Shown here: one piece after another, positions 35,619 through 46,832 of the stretch
How positions within the stretch are numbered: the stretch's first letter is position 1
Layout of the letters: each line of letters begins with the position of its first letter
Assembly (NCBI RefSeq): GCF_019355555.1
Contig: NZ_CP072142.1
Span: 806,001 to 870,000 of the forward strand
Origin: Rhizobium sp. L51/94
GTDB lineage: Bacteria > Pseudomonadota > Alphaproteobacteria > Rhizobiales > Rhizobiaceae
Length of the DNA: 64,000 nucleotides
Direction of reading: 5' to 3'
The notes under the pieces: model-generated
Seen by the model: only the letters and a program-made list of their open reading frames with translations
Databases searched by the model: none
Told to the model about the DNA's origin: nothing
Position numbers and translations under genes: made by a program

Positions 35619-37100
35619 ATGCGCATCTTCACCGCCTCGCTGGCGACTGAAACGAACACCTTTTCTCCCGTGCCAACGGATATGAACGCCTTCAAGGCGG
35701 CATTTTATGCCGGGCCAGGCGAACATCCGGACACACCGACGCTCTGCTCCGCCGTTGTCCCGATCCTGCGCCGCCGCGGCAAGCAGGAAGGCTTCACCGT
35801 CATCGAAGGCACGTCATGCTGGGCGGAACCGGCCGGTCTCATCCAGCGGCAGACCTACGAGACCTTGCGCGACCAGATCCTCGCCGAGCTGAAGGCAACC
35901 CTGCCGGTCGATGGCGTGGTGCTCGGCCTGCATGGCGCAATGGCCGCTCAAGGGTATGACGATCCGGAGGGCGATTTCCTCTCGCATATTCGCGACATGG
36001 TCGGCCCGGATGTCCTCATCGCTGCCGAATTCGACCCGCACAGCCATCTGACGGCGCTTCGTGTTGCTAATCTCGATCTCATGGCCGCCTTCCTGGAGTT
36101 CCCGCATACGGATTTCGAACAGCGCGGGGAACATGTCGTCGAGCTTGCGCTCCAGGCCCTACGCGGACAGATCAAGCCGGTCATCTCTACCTTCGACTGC
36201 CGTATGATCACGATTTTCCCGACGAGCCGGGAGCCGATGCGCTCCTTCGTCGATCAGATGCAGGCGATGGAGGGCAAGGACGGCATCCTATCGGCCTCGG
36301 TCATTCACGGCTTCATGGCCGGCGACGTGCCCGATATGGGAACCCGCATCGTCGTCGTCACCGACAATGACAGGCAAAAGGGCGACGAACTAGCGGCAGC
36401 CCTTGGTCGCGAGCTCTACGGCCTTCGCCGCGAGACCGCGATGCCGATGGTCGACACCGAGGCGGGCCTCGACAAGGCGGTCGCCATCCGCGCCGCCCAT
36501 CTTGAAAAGCCGGTCACCATCGCAGACGTCTGGGACAATCCCGGCGGTGGCGTCGCTGGTGACGCCACCCATGTCCTGCGCCGGATGATGGAACGCGGCA
36601 TGGACAATTTCGCCGTTGCGACGATCTGGGACCCCATCGCCGTCACCTTTTGCCATGCAGCGGGCGAGGGCGCCGAACTTTCTCTGCGCGTCGGCGGCAA
36701 ATCCGGCCCGGAGGGAGGCGAACCGCTCGACCTGCGCGTCACCGTGCAAAAAGTCTTCGATGCCGGTTGGCAGAGTTTCCGCAATTCGCGCGTCACGCTC
36801 GGCAGTGCCGCGCTCATCAGGCCGGTCGGTACCCGCATCGATATCGTCCTGATCACAAGTCGGACGCAGACCTACGAGCCGGATATCTTCTCCAACCAGG
36901 GTATCGATTTCGCCGGGAAGTGCTGGCTCCTGATCAAGTCGACCAATCATTTTTATGCCGGTTTTCAACCCGTCTCGTCAGACATCGTCTATATCGCCGC
37001 GCCGACTTCCTATCCGACCGATCCTGCAACGACGCTTTATCGCAAGGCGAGCCTCGAACTCTGGCCGCGCGTTGCCGATCCGCTGGGGCTGGATAGCTGA
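35619..37100 (+). CDS. M81 family metallopeptidase (MlrC/microcystinase C-like)
   Basis: A 493-residue protein starting MRIFTASLATETNTFSPVPT, the classic M81 opening. Further family stretches are LHGAMAAQGYDDPEGD, EFDPHSHLT (likely metal His/Asp), EFPHTDFEQRG, DNPGGGVAGDATHVLR and STNHFYAGFQP. MlrC cleaves linearised microcystin products; most members have unknown peptide or amide substrates. No signal peptide is seen, so it is cytoplasmic. It heads an operon with a peptide importer and RidA. The ATG at 35619 has no strong ribosome site. Confidence 0.85.
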   Translation: MRIFTASLATETNTFSPVPTDMNAFKAAFYAGPGEHPDTPTLCSAVVPILRRRGKQEGFTVIEGTSCWAEPAGLIQRQTYETLRDQILAELKATLPVDGVVLGLHGAMAAQGYDDPEGDFLSHIRDMVGPDVLIAAEFDPHSHLTALRVANLDLMAAFLEFPHTDFEQRGEHVVELALQALRGQIKPVISTFDCRMITIFPTSREPMRSFVDQMQAMEGKDGILSASVIHGFMAGDVPDMGTRIVVVTDNDRQKGDELAAALGRELYGLRRETAMPMVDTEAGLDKAVAIRAAHLEKPVTIADVWDNPGGGVAGDATHVLRRMMERGMDNFAVATIWDPIAVTFCHAAGEGAELSLRVGGKSGPEGGEPLDLRVTVQKVFDAGWQSFRNSRVTLGSAALIRPVGTRIDIVLITSRTQTYEPDIFSNQGIDFAGKCWLLIKSTNHFYAGFQPVSSDIVYIAAPTSYPTDPATTLYRKASLELWPRVADPLGLDS

Positions 37101-37164
37101 ATTCTCGACCGGCAGAAACCGCGCCGAAAGAACTGGCCGAACCGAAAACAACAAGGGGATGACG

Positions 37165-38682
37165 ATGAAACACAGTGCATTTGTTTTGATGACGCTTGCG
37201 GCATTGGCCGGTACGAGCAATCTGGCATTGGCTCAGAAAAGCGACGGCGTCTTGACCGTTGCCACGATCGGCGAGCCGCCGACGCTCGATGTCATGCAGA
37301 CGCCGACCGATATCGTTCTGACCATCGACCAGCATATTTTCGAGACGCTCTATACCTATGACGCAGAATGGAAGTCGGTTCCGCTGCTCGCCGCTGCCAT
37401 GCCGACGATTTCCGAAGACGGCATGACCTACAGGATCCCGCTGCGCGAAGGCGTGAAGTTTCACGACGGCAGCGACTTCGACGCCCAGGACGTGACCGCC
37501 TCGCTGAAGCGGTGGATGGCGATCAATTCGAAGGGCAAGCAGGTTGCCGCCATCATCGACAGCCTTGAAGAAGACGGCGATCATGCCGTCATCATCAAGC
37601 TGAAATCGCGTTATGCGCCGCTGCTGGCCACTCTGTCGCAGGCCTGCGTGATCATGCCCTCCGAAAAGGTCAAGGATACGCTCACCGATTTCATCGGTAC
37701 CGGCCCTTACGAACTGAAGGAGCGCAAGCCCGACCAGTACACCCAGCTCGTCCGCTTCGACGGCTACAAGTCGCCGCAGGGCACGCCGAGCAACTATGCC
37801 GGCAAGCGAGAGGCGATCGCCAAGGAAGTCCGGTTCGTTCCTGTTCCAGATGCCAACACTCGCGTCGAAGGCCTGATTTCCGGGCAGTTCGATTATGCGG
37901 ATTCGTTGCCTGTCAGCGCCTACGAGCGTGTCGAAAAGAGCGGCAACGCCAAACCCGTGATCTTCAAGAATGCCGGCTGGGCTTCGATGAACATGAATAT
38001 GAAGCAGGGCCTTCTGGTCAATAAGCAGCTGCGTCAGGCGGTGCAAGCAGCCCTCAACGCCAATGACATGATGCTGGCCGCCTTCTCCGATGACCGCTTC
38101 CTCAGCGTCGATGGCTCGATTTTCCCGAAGGGCTCCTTCTGGCACACCGAAGCCGGCGTTGCCCGGTACGGAGAAGGCGATCAGGAAGCCGCTGGCAAGC
38201 TTCTAAAGGAAGCCGGCTATGACGGCACGCCGCTACGCCTCATGACCAGCCGCCAGTACGAATTCCACTACAAAATCGGCGAAGTCGCCAAGGCCTATAT
38301 GGAAGCTGCCGGTTTCAAGGTCGACCTGCAGGTTGTCGACTGGGCAACGCTGACCACCCGGCGCGCCGATCCAAGGGAGTGGGACATCTTCATCACCCAT
38401 TCCAACTTTCCGGGCGACCCTACCACGATCAACACCATCACCGACAGCTATCCGGGCTGGTACGTTTCCAACCAGAAGACAAAGGCTGTTGCAGCTTACA
38501 TGGATGCAACCACCGATGATGCCAAGAAGAAGGCCTGGGACGGTATCCAGACAGCCATCTATGATGACGCCTCGCTCTTTAAAGTCGGCAACTTCAATGC
38601 AGTTTCCGGTCTCGCAAACGGCGTTTCCGGATACGAGCCAACCTACTGGCCGCATTTCTGGAACGTCAATCCGAAGAAGTAG
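37165..38682 (+). CDS. Family 5 periplasmic binding protein (peptide type), second system
   Basis: About 505 residues. AAGGGG at 37153-37158 is too close to the ATG at 37159 and correctly spaced for the one at 37165. A signal peptide ends LALA before QKSDGVLTVATIGEPPTLD. SBP_bac_5 features follow (YRIPLREGVKFHDGSDFDAQDVTASLKRW, FIGTGPYELKERKPDQY, LRQAVQAALNAND). It supplies the importer of the next three genes, 14 bases downstream. Confidence 0.87.
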   Translation: MKHSAFVLMTLAALAGTSNLALAQKSDGVLTVATIGEPPTLDVMQTPTDIVLTIDQHIFETLYTYDAEWKSVPLLAAAMPTISEDGMTYRIPLREGVKFHDGSDFDAQDVTASLKRWMAINSKGKQVAAIIDSLEEDGDHAVIIKLKSRYAPLLATLSQACVIMPSEKVKDTLTDFIGTGPYELKERKPDQYTQLVRFDGYKSPQGTPSNYAGKREAIAKEVRFVPVPDANTRVEGLISGQFDYADSLPVSAYERVEKSGNAKPVIFKNAGWASMNMNMKQGLLVNKQLRQAVQAALNANDMMLAAFSDDRFLSVDGSIFPKGSFWHTEAGVARYGEGDQEAAGKLLKEAGYDGTPLRLMTSRQYEFHYKIGEVAKAYMEAAGFKVDLQVVDWATLTTRRADPREWDIFITHSNFPGDPTTINTITDSYPGWYVSNQKTKAVAAYMDATTDDAKKKAWDGIQTAIYDDASLFKVGNFNAVSGLANGVSGYEPTYWPHFWNVNPKK

Positions 38683-38696
38683 GGCTTGGAACGACC

Positions 38697-39647
38697 ATGG
38701 CTACGATCGCACAGGCACTTTTAACACGGTTGGGGGGCATGGCCGTCGTGCTCGCCCTCGTCGTAACGGTGGTCTTCATCATCGTTCGCGTGACGCCTGG
38801 CGATCCGGCCGCAGTCATGCTGGGGTCGGATGCGACCCCTGCGGACATCGCCCAGCTGCGCACCAAGATGGGGCTCGATGCACCGATGATCGTCCAGTAT
38901 GGCCAGTTCGTGTTGGGCATACTGCATGGTGACCTCGGCCAGTCGATCTTCCTGAATCAGCCGGTGACGACGGCACTTGCCTCGCGTGCCGAGCCGACTT
39001 TCTTCCTGACGCTTTTCTCAATCCTGATCGCGGTCGGCATAGCCTTGCCTGTCGGCATCCTGTCGGCGGTCAAGCGCGGAACGATCTTCGACCAGATCGT
39101 CGTCACGCTCACCATGGTTGCGGCCAGCGTGCCAAGCTTCTGGCTCGGGCTGATGCTCATCCAGATCTTCGCCGTCGGTCAGGGCTGGTTCCCGGCCTCC
39201 GGCTACGGCGGCCCCGAGACACCCTTTCTCGAACGGCTGCATCATCTCGTGCTGCCGGCTGTCGCACTCGGCATCGTCAATTCGGCGCTGATCACCCGCT
39301 TCACCCGCGCTGCCATGCTTGATGTCCTCGGTGAGGATTATGTCCGCACCGCCCGTGCCAAGGGCGCCGGGGAAGGTCGCGTTGTCCTCAAGCACGCGTT
39401 GAAAAACGCGATGATACCGATCATCACCGTCATCGGCCTGTCGGTCGCCATGCTGGTCGCCGGTGCGGTTGTCACGGAGACCGTCTTTGGTCTGCCTGGC
39501 GTCGGCAATGTCGTGGTCTCGGCTGTCCTGCGCCGCGACTATCCGGTCATTCAGGGCGCGTTGCTCACAGTCGCCGCCATTTACGTTCTCATCAATTTCA
39601 TCGTCGACATGCTCTATATCGTCGTCGATCCACGGGTGCGCCTATGA
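38697..39647 (+). CDS. Peptide ABC importer permease, DppB type (second system)
   Basis: A 316-residue permease with an N-terminal helix, the segment VRVTPGDPAAVMLGSDA and the loop ARAKGAGEGRVVLKHALKN. The C-terminus AIYVLINFIVDMLYIVVDPRVRL is typical. Its stop overlaps the next permease start (ATGA). Confidence 0.9.
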   Translation: MATIAQALLTRLGGMAVVLALVVTVVFIIVRVTPGDPAAVMLGSDATPADIAQLRTKMGLDAPMIVQYGQFVLGILHGDLGQSIFLNQPVTTALASRAEPTFFLTLFSILIAVGIALPVGILSAVKRGTIFDQIVVTLTMVAASVPSFWLGLMLIQIFAVGQGWFPASGYGGPETPFLERLHHLVLPAVALGIVNSALITRFTRAAMLDVLGEDYVRTARAKGAGEGRVVLKHALKNAMIPIITVIGLSVAMLVAGAVVTETVFGLPGVGNVVVSAVLRRDYPVIQGALLTVAAIYVLINFIVDMLYIVVDPRVRL

Positions 39648-40507
39648 TCACCATGGCTTCCGTCTCCATGCCCTTGTCCTCCGGCCTACGCCGCCTGCTC
39701 GGCAACCGAGCCATGCTTTTCGGCGCAATCATTCTGGTCGTCGTCGTCTTCGCAGCGCTGCTGGCCCCCTTTGTCGCGCCCTATGCGCCGAACAAGCTGT
39801 CGATTGTCAACAAGCTGAAGCCGCCATCCATGGTCCACTTTTTCGGAACCGACGAATTCGGCAGGGATATCTTTTCCCGCGCCATCTTTGCGGGCCGCAT
39901 CTCGCTTCTGGTCAGCCTCGGCGTCGTCTTCATCTCGACCGTGCTCGGGGTGATCCTCGGCGTTGCGGCCGGGTTCTTTCGCGGCCTCGATGCGCCGATC
40001 TCTCGCCTGCTGGATGCAATGATGTCCTTCCCGGACATCCTGCTGGCGATCGCGCTCGTTGCAGCGCTCGGGCCGTCGCTCACCACCGTCATCCTGGCGC
40101 TTGGCATCACCTATGCGCCACGCCTGGCCCGCATTATCCGTGGCTCGACGCTGGTCCTGCGTGAACTGCCCTATATCGAGGCAGCCGTCGCCATGGGGCT
40201 CCCAACCTGGCAGATCCTTGTCCGTCACGTGCTGCTCAATCTGGCCTCGCCCATCCTCGTGCAGTCGACCTTCGTCTTTGCCTCGGCGATGCTCGCGGAG
40301 GCAAGCCTCTCCTTCCTCGGCGTCGGCGTTTCCACCGACATGCCGACCTGGGGCACGATGCTGGCGTCGGGGCGCGAATATATGAACAACGCACCGTGGC
40401 TGATGGTGTTTCCGGGCCTTGCCATCGTCTTCTCCGTTCTCTCCCTGCAATTGCTTGGCGACGGCCTGCGCGATCTTGTCGATCCGCGTCTCGCCAAGGA
40501 AAGCTGA
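39644..40507 (+). CDS. Peptide ABC importer permease, DppC type (second system)
   Basis: A 287-residue permease with FGTDEFGRDIFSRAIFAGRISLLVSLG and the membrane-loop AVAMGLPTWQILVRHVLLN. LAEASLSFLGVGVSTDMPTWGTML is the expected C-terminal pattern. An internal ATG (39653) is an alternative start. Confidence 0.9.
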   Translation: MITMASVSMPLSSGLRRLLGNRAMLFGAIILVVVVFAALLAPFVAPYAPNKLSIVNKLKPPSMVHFFGTDEFGRDIFSRAIFAGRISLLVSLGVVFISTVLGVILGVAAGFFRGLDAPISRLLDAMMSFPDILLAIALVAALGPSLTTVILALGITYAPRLARIIRGSTLVLRELPYIEAAVAMGLPTWQILVRHVLLNLASPILVQSTFVFASAMLAEASLSFLGVGVSTDMPTWGTMLASGREYMNNAPWLMVFPGLAIVFSVLSLQLLGDGLRDLVDPRLAKES

Positions 40508-40509
40508 TC

Positions 40510-42312
<1,803 letters not shown>

Positions 42313-42374
42313 TGCCACTCCCAAGGGGCAACGGTTCAAATTCGCATTGTAAAATAAAACTGAAAGACACTTCC

Positions 42375-42770
42375 ATGACAAGCAACAAGATCATTCGTTA
42401 CGATATCGCCGACGCCCAGGCAGGCGGCCAGAGCCGACCTTTCGCCAAGGCCGTGCGCGCGGGCGATTTCATCTACATCTCCGGTCAGGTGCCAACCATC
42501 GATGGCGAGGTCGTAGTCGGCAATATTGCTGTTCAAACCGAACAGGTGGTCGCCAATATCAAGTCCGTCCTGGCGCTCGCCGACTGCACGCTCGAACATG
42601 TGGTCAAGGTTAATGTCTGGCTCGACGACGCCCGCGATTTCTCCAGCTTTAATGCCGTTTTCCAGAAACACTTCATCGATCATCCGCCGGCACGCTCCAC
42701 CGTCCAATCGCCGATGATGGTCGATGTCAAGGTAGAGAAGGACGTCATTGCCTACAATCCGCTGGATTGA
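42375..42770 (+). CDS. RidA-family protein (enamine/imine deaminase)
   Basis: A 131-residue protein from the ATG at 42375. FIYISGQVPTIDGEVVVGNIAVQTEQVVANI, NVWLDDARDFSSFNAVFQKHF and the catalytic-Arg region PARSTVQ are typical of the YjgF/YER057c/UK114 family. RidA hydrolyses reactive enamines formed by amino acid dehydratases or oxidases. As last gene here it probably clears such an intermediate made from the imported peptide. Confidence 0.85.
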   Translation: MTSNKIIRYDIADAQAGGQSRPFAKAVRAGDFIYISGQVPTIDGEVVVGNIAVQTEQVVANIKSVLALADCTLEHVVKVNVWLDDARDFSSFNAVFQKHFIDHPPARSTVQSPMMVDVKVEKDVIAYNPLD

Positions 42771-42788
42771 CAAGGTCTCGCCGGGCCA

Positions 42789-42826
42789 GGCAACCTCATG
42801 CGTCTTTTGTGGCGCCTGAGGCTGCC
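42789..42826 (+). terminator. Probable terminator of the M81-peptide operon
   Basis: GGCAACCTCA and TGAGGCTGCC form a 10-bp stem with one mismatch and an 18-base loop, starting 18 bases after the RidA stop. No clear T-run follows. Confidence 0.45.
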
Positions 42827-42887
42827 TTGAAGTCCCTCGCCGCGGGCTGCATGTCGGGCGGGCTGCATGTCAGAAAGCATCCTGTGA

Positions 42888-43519
42888 TCACGAGGACGGC
42901 CTGGCGGAAAAATCGGCGCTGAGCCGAGTGGTCCGCGCGTCGATTCTCGGGTTCGACCCAGCCAGGGTCGGGACGCCGTGCTTTTCGAGGTATTGGCGAG
43001 ATCCTACGCATACCAGAGAAAGGTTTGTCACGCGCCTGGCGACGGCATCGGGCTCCTCGACAACTCCTCTTATCACCAGATCGACCCGATCATCGATCAT
43101 GTCCCGCCGAAGCTGCGATAAAACCAGATCCCCCCCCGGAGATGAGGATATTCGGCCAGCAAATTCGGAATGGTTGGCAGAATGTGAAGTCGACCGAATG
43201 TGGTAGGGGCTGCAATGCGGATCGACCCAGACATGTCGGCGCCGCTGCCCTTAACTTCTCGATCAGTAGCTTCGATCGCCTTGAGCAGTGGTTTCATTCT
43301 GTCGAAATATTTTTTGCCCTTGATCCGTCAAGGTGGCGTTCGGCGTGCTTCGATTTGAAGAGTGCAACCCCCCAGATGATTTTCGAGCGTACGGATCGCT
43401 TTGCTCACTGCCGGCTGTGCCGTGCCGGTTGGTAAAGCCGTTTTTACCCGGAGCTTGCCGCCTGGCAACTGGTCGACGTCGATCCGCCCGCACGGCTTGA
43501 TGCCAAGGTGTTGCAGCAA
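42888..43519 (-). pseudogene. LysR-family regulator, multiply frameshifted and truncated
   Basis: Pieces of one LysR gene are spread over three frames. They are HTH (TAQPAVSKAIRTLENHLGG), linker (NATLTDQGQKIF), start of the effector domain (LLKAIEATDREVKGSGADMSGSIRIAAP), and its continuation (LRRDMIDDRVDLVIRG, VTNLSLVCVGSRQYLEKHGVP). At least three frame changes are needed. One lies at a run of eight C (43130-43137; G on the coding strand). The last third of the protein is missing. A small tandem GGGCTGCATGTC duplication lies just beyond the end, near 42844-42870. The stretch 43520-43931 after it holds no gene I recognise. Confidence 0.75.
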
Positions 43520-43931
43520 ACCCGCTTGAGTGTCGATGCCTTTTCATCGTCACGGCCAGGGAAGGCATGGATAGCATTCCAAATGCCAACGAAATCTGAT
43601 GCCCTGCGTCAAAAGTGGTCACGTGGGAGACCGCAGACACGACAAGGCAATTCATGCTCGTGTTAGCAAAGAAGAGATCGAGCCTCGATCTATACCTTCC
43701 CTCGACTGTAGGCCAGTAACGCAACCGCGCAACTTTCCGGACGTACTTCACAAACCAACGCCCAATATTCGAGATGCCGACGCCGGTTAAGTAGTTGCAA
43801 GTTCATTTAAGTTAACTGGCTTTTAACCACAAGCGTAAGTCACATGATAATAAGGCTGAGTTAGTTTTCAAAGTCGAGGAAAGATTCAACTACAAAATAT
43901 CGCTTATATTTTTTATCTGGGGGAGAGGCCA

Positions 43932-46064
43932 ATGCCAATAACGAAGACCAACATCTCGAAGTGGCCTGTTGCTCTCTCCACTGCCTTGTTTGTTATAGTA
44001 CTTGTCACTCTGGGCGCTCTGGCAACAAATGTCATCACAACCATGCGCCGCTCTGCAGATATCCGTGATGACGAGCGTGCGTCTCGAGCAGCCCAGTCGG
44101 CAATCCGGTCTCTCAAAGACCGGGTTTCGATGACACTTCTCGACAATGCCGGCTCGAGTGATGCTTACCAGGTTTCGCAAGCGGGGGAATTCTCTCGATG
44201 GGCCATTGAGAAATGGCGCGGAACGAGCGGAGCCGCATCTATCTACGATGGAGCGATCGTAACGACGCGCAGCGGTGCGACCGCTATGGCGAGCTACAAA
44301 GGCTCAACCTTCGATCCCTCGACTCGCTTCCGAGGTACTCTCCAGTCGCAAGCTTCGGCAGCTCTGAAGAATGAGGGAAAGCCGCTCGTCGAATTCGTCA
44401 AGACGTGGGATGGTGTTGATATCCTGGCATCGACAATCATACATCCAGACGGCGGCACGACAATTAGTACCCCTTATGCGGTTTTGTCGCTCTTCAGGCA
44501 CGTGCGGGATTCTGACCTTGGCTTGCTTGCGGAGCAATATCAGCTTGAGGGCCTGCGTCTTTACGAGGAAGCACCTCGCAATATGCTCGTCGTCGCGCTG
44601 AGGAGTGCCTCAGGCCTACCCGTTGCTTACCTGGGATGGAATAGACTTCGACCGGGCACCCGAGTGTATCAGGAGGTCAGAAATGAAGTACTAGCCGCCG
44701 GCGTCATCTTGGTCGTTTTCCTTGTCGTGGTGGTAACTGCCGGAGGTGCAGAGTCCCGGCGGATGGCGAGAATGGCGCGGTTGGCTCGATATGAAGCGAG
44801 CCACGATGGTCTCAGCGGCCTTTTGAACAGAAACGGGCTTTTGGCGGATTTGGATAAAGCACTCGAAAACGGGGACGATGTTACACTTCATCTCCTGGAT
44901 CTTGACGGCTTCAAGGCGGTCAACGACACCTGGGGTCATCAGATCGGCGACGTCCTTATCCAAAAAGTTGCTAACACAATTTCTCAGTGCCACCCGCAAA
45001 TTGTCTCCGCGGCGCGATTGGGGGGCGATGAGTTTGCCCTTGTCCAGTGCGACCACGGTCCTTCATCGAATTTTTGCGCGCGGGTTCTGTCGATTTTCGA
45101 AAAGCCATTCGAAATCGAAGGTCGAACAGTAGAAGTTGGTGTTAGCATTGGCAGCGCGCGTTCGGTCAACGTCACCGACTCCTTCGAATTGCTTCGCCGT
45201 GCCGACTTAGCTCTTTATCGGGCAAAGCACGACGGCAAGGGAAGGGCCGTGGGGTATCGGCCGGAACTCGACCGCGACCGCGAAGAGATGGCCGTGCTTG
45301 AAAACGAGCTGAAACGTGCCGTTGTCAATGGCGATATCGGTGTTGCCTATCAGCCGCTTGTCGCCTCAGGGAGCGGTAAATTGAACGGTGTAGAAGCGCT
45401 CGCTCGATGGCAGAGCCCGACGGGTCCAATCAGCCCTGAAATATTCATCCCCTTGGCAGAGCGCTCTGGCCTGATTGATCAACTGGGCATGTTGATTTTA
45501 CGTCAATCTGTAAGAGCGGCTGCCGACTGGCCGGAGCTTGGGCTGTCCGTCAATGTTTCTCCGGTGCAAATGTGCAATGCCTCGTTCGCACACCGGGTTG
45601 CAAGCCTCTTAAAGGAAGAGAACTTTGAACCCACTCGGCTGACCCTGGAGATTACCGAGGGTGTCCTAATGTCGAACCCGACCCACGCGCAAAGGGCTAT
45701 CGATGAGCTTAAAAAGATTGGTGTCCGGTTTTCTCTCGATGATTTTGGCTGCGGTTATGCCAGTATCGGAGCGCTTAGACAATTTGGCTTTGACAGCATG
45801 AAAATCGATCGGTCTCTGGTTTGGGCATTCGACGATGGGCGTGGAAGAGACATATTGAAGGCGACGATCGCGCTCGCCGCGGCACTATCAATCCCCGTCA
45901 CAGCAGAGGGGATTGAAAACGAAGGGCAGGCCGACTTTCTTCGAGATGCCGGGTGTGACCAGCTTCAGGGATATATGGTAGGGCGCCCGATGTCCGCGGA
46001 AGAGTTATCCCGTTTCAGAACGAACGCGAACGCGCGGCCTTTGAGCTCGCCGGCCGCTGCCTGA
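43932..46064 (+). CDS. Membrane-bound GGDEF-EAL cyclic-di-GMP protein
   Basis: A 710-residue inner-membrane protein. There is a transmembrane segment at about 13-35, then a periplasmic sensor region of about 215 residues (CHASE4-like in size and layout), and a second transmembrane segment at about 253-272. The GGDEF domain follows with an intact GGDEF motif (364-368). The EAL domain has VEALARW (EAL at 488-490) and DDFGCGY. Both catalytic motifs look intact, so it could make or degrade cyclic di-GMP. No RxxD inhibitory site is seen before GGDEF. GGGGGAGAGG precedes the start. It stands alone, without a neighbouring partner. Confidence 0.9.
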   Translation: MPITKTNISKWPVALSTALFVIVLVTLGALATNVITTMRRSADIRDDERASRAAQSAIRSLKDRVSMTLLDNAGSSDAYQVSQAGEFSRWAIEKWRGTSGAASIYDGAIVTTRSGATAMASYKGSTFDPSTRFRGTLQSQASAALKNEGKPLVEFVKTWDGVDILASTIIHPDGGTTISTPYAVLSLFRHVRDSDLGLLAEQYQLEGLRLYEEAPRNMLVVALRSASGLPVAYLGWNRLRPGTRVYQEVRNEVLAAGVILVVFLVVVVTAGGAESRRMARMARLARYEASHDGLSGLLNRNGLLADLDKALENGDDVTLHLLDLDGFKAVNDTWGHQIGDVLIQKVANTISQCHPQIVSAARLGGDEFALVQCDHGPSSNFCARVLSIFEKPFEIEGRTVEVGVSIGSARSVNVTDSFELLRRADLALYRAKHDGKGRAVGYRPELDRDREEMAVLENELKRAVVNGDIGVAYQPLVASGSGKLNGVEALARWQSPTGPISPEIFIPLAERSGLIDQLGMLILRQSVRAAADWPELGLSVNVSPVQMCNASFAHRVASLLKEENFEPTRLTLEITEGVLMSNPTHAQRAIDELKKIGVRFSLDDFGCGYASIGALRQFGFDSMKIDRSLVWAFDDGRGRDILKATIALAAALSIPVTAEGIENEGQADFLRDAGCDQLQGYMVGRPMSAEELSRFRTNANARPLSSPAAA

Positions 46065-46536
46065 CAATCCTGGAATGGATATCCAATCTTTGCGTCGAAC
46101 TTTCAAAAAAGCGAACTCTCCTAATCTTGGGTTTCTCGGTGATGATCGTACGACAGACGAGCCAACATCCAATCCGATAGCAAGACTGTCGGCCGCCCAT
46201 CCGGTCGCTGTCGAGCACACGCCGACGGTTAGCGCGATGGGACTCGGCTCTTTGGCGGCTTTGCCGCTCATTGCGTTGCGCTCCCTTGCGCGGCCTTTGC
46301 GTGAGTTTTGAGCACACACCGCGTGGCATGCGCTCGACCTGTGCCTGATGTTTGGCCGCTATCAGACCGAAGGTGCGGCGGCAACAGCCGACGGCATCGC
46401 CCATACAAGAGCTTGCCCGAGCCAGAATAAGCACTTGATTTGGATGAATCACTTTACCACGTCGGCGATCAAACTTAAACGGCGCCGGGTTTATAGTCGC
46501 GTAAAGTGTTGCTACCAAGCCGAATCTCTCTTATAT
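46065..46536. other. Intergenic stretch before the toxin-antitoxin pair
   Basis: About 470 bases. A 78-codon plus-strand frame (46075-46311) and an overlapping minus-strand one are open. Neither has a ribosome site or a known family, so I call no gene. Confidence 0.4.
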
Positions 46537-46552
46537 GTAGGTACGTACCTAC
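46537..46552. promoter_or_regulatory. Palindromic operator of the toxin-antitoxin operon
   Basis: GTAGGTACGTACCTAC is a perfect 16-base palindrome 25 bases before the antitoxin start. It is followed by further CTAC/TACC half-copies, giving several half-sites in a row. Such arrays let Phd/VapB-type antitoxin-toxin complexes repress their own promoter. Confidence 0.65.
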
Positions 46553-46577
46553 CTACTTACCTACTAGGAGGCTTTCG

Positions 46578-46832
46578 ATGAGTATGACGAGTTTGTCCAG
46601 CCGTGAGGTTAATCACGACGTTAGCAAGGCAAAGAAAGCTGCCCAGATGGGGCCCGTTATCATCACAGACCGTGGTAAGCCATCGCATGTGTTGATGACC
46701 TACAGCGAGTTCGAGCGTCTGACGGGAAAACGGCGGAGCCTCGTTGACGCGCTTTCAATGCCCGGTCTCTCGGTGGTCGACCTGGATCCGCCGAGGGCAG
46801 AAATCGTGACCCGCGAGGTCGACCTGTTTTGA
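46578..46832 (+). CDS. Type II antitoxin, Phd/YefM family
   Basis: An 84-residue protein with the Phd/YefM DNA-binding fold (SSREVNHDVSKAKKAAQMGPVIITDRGKPSHVLMTYSEFERL). Its variable C-terminal tail would wrap the toxin. AGGAGG lies seven bases before the ATG at 46578. Its stop overlaps the toxin start. Phd-type antitoxins are often paired with PIN-domain toxins in alphaproteobacteria. Confidence 0.85.
   Translation: MSMTSLSSREVNHDVSKAKKAAQMGPVIITDRGKPSHVLMTYSEFERLTGKRRSLVDALSMPGLSVVDLDPPRAEIVTREVDLF

Noticed and set aside
36934..38145. 403-codon minus-strand frame opposite the second binding-protein gene
   Set aside because: Crosses a real gene boundary and has no motif.
46075..46311. 78-codon plus-strand frame before the toxin-antitoxin pair
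   Set aside because: Reads somewhat protein-like but lacks a ribosome site and has an equally open frame on the other strand.
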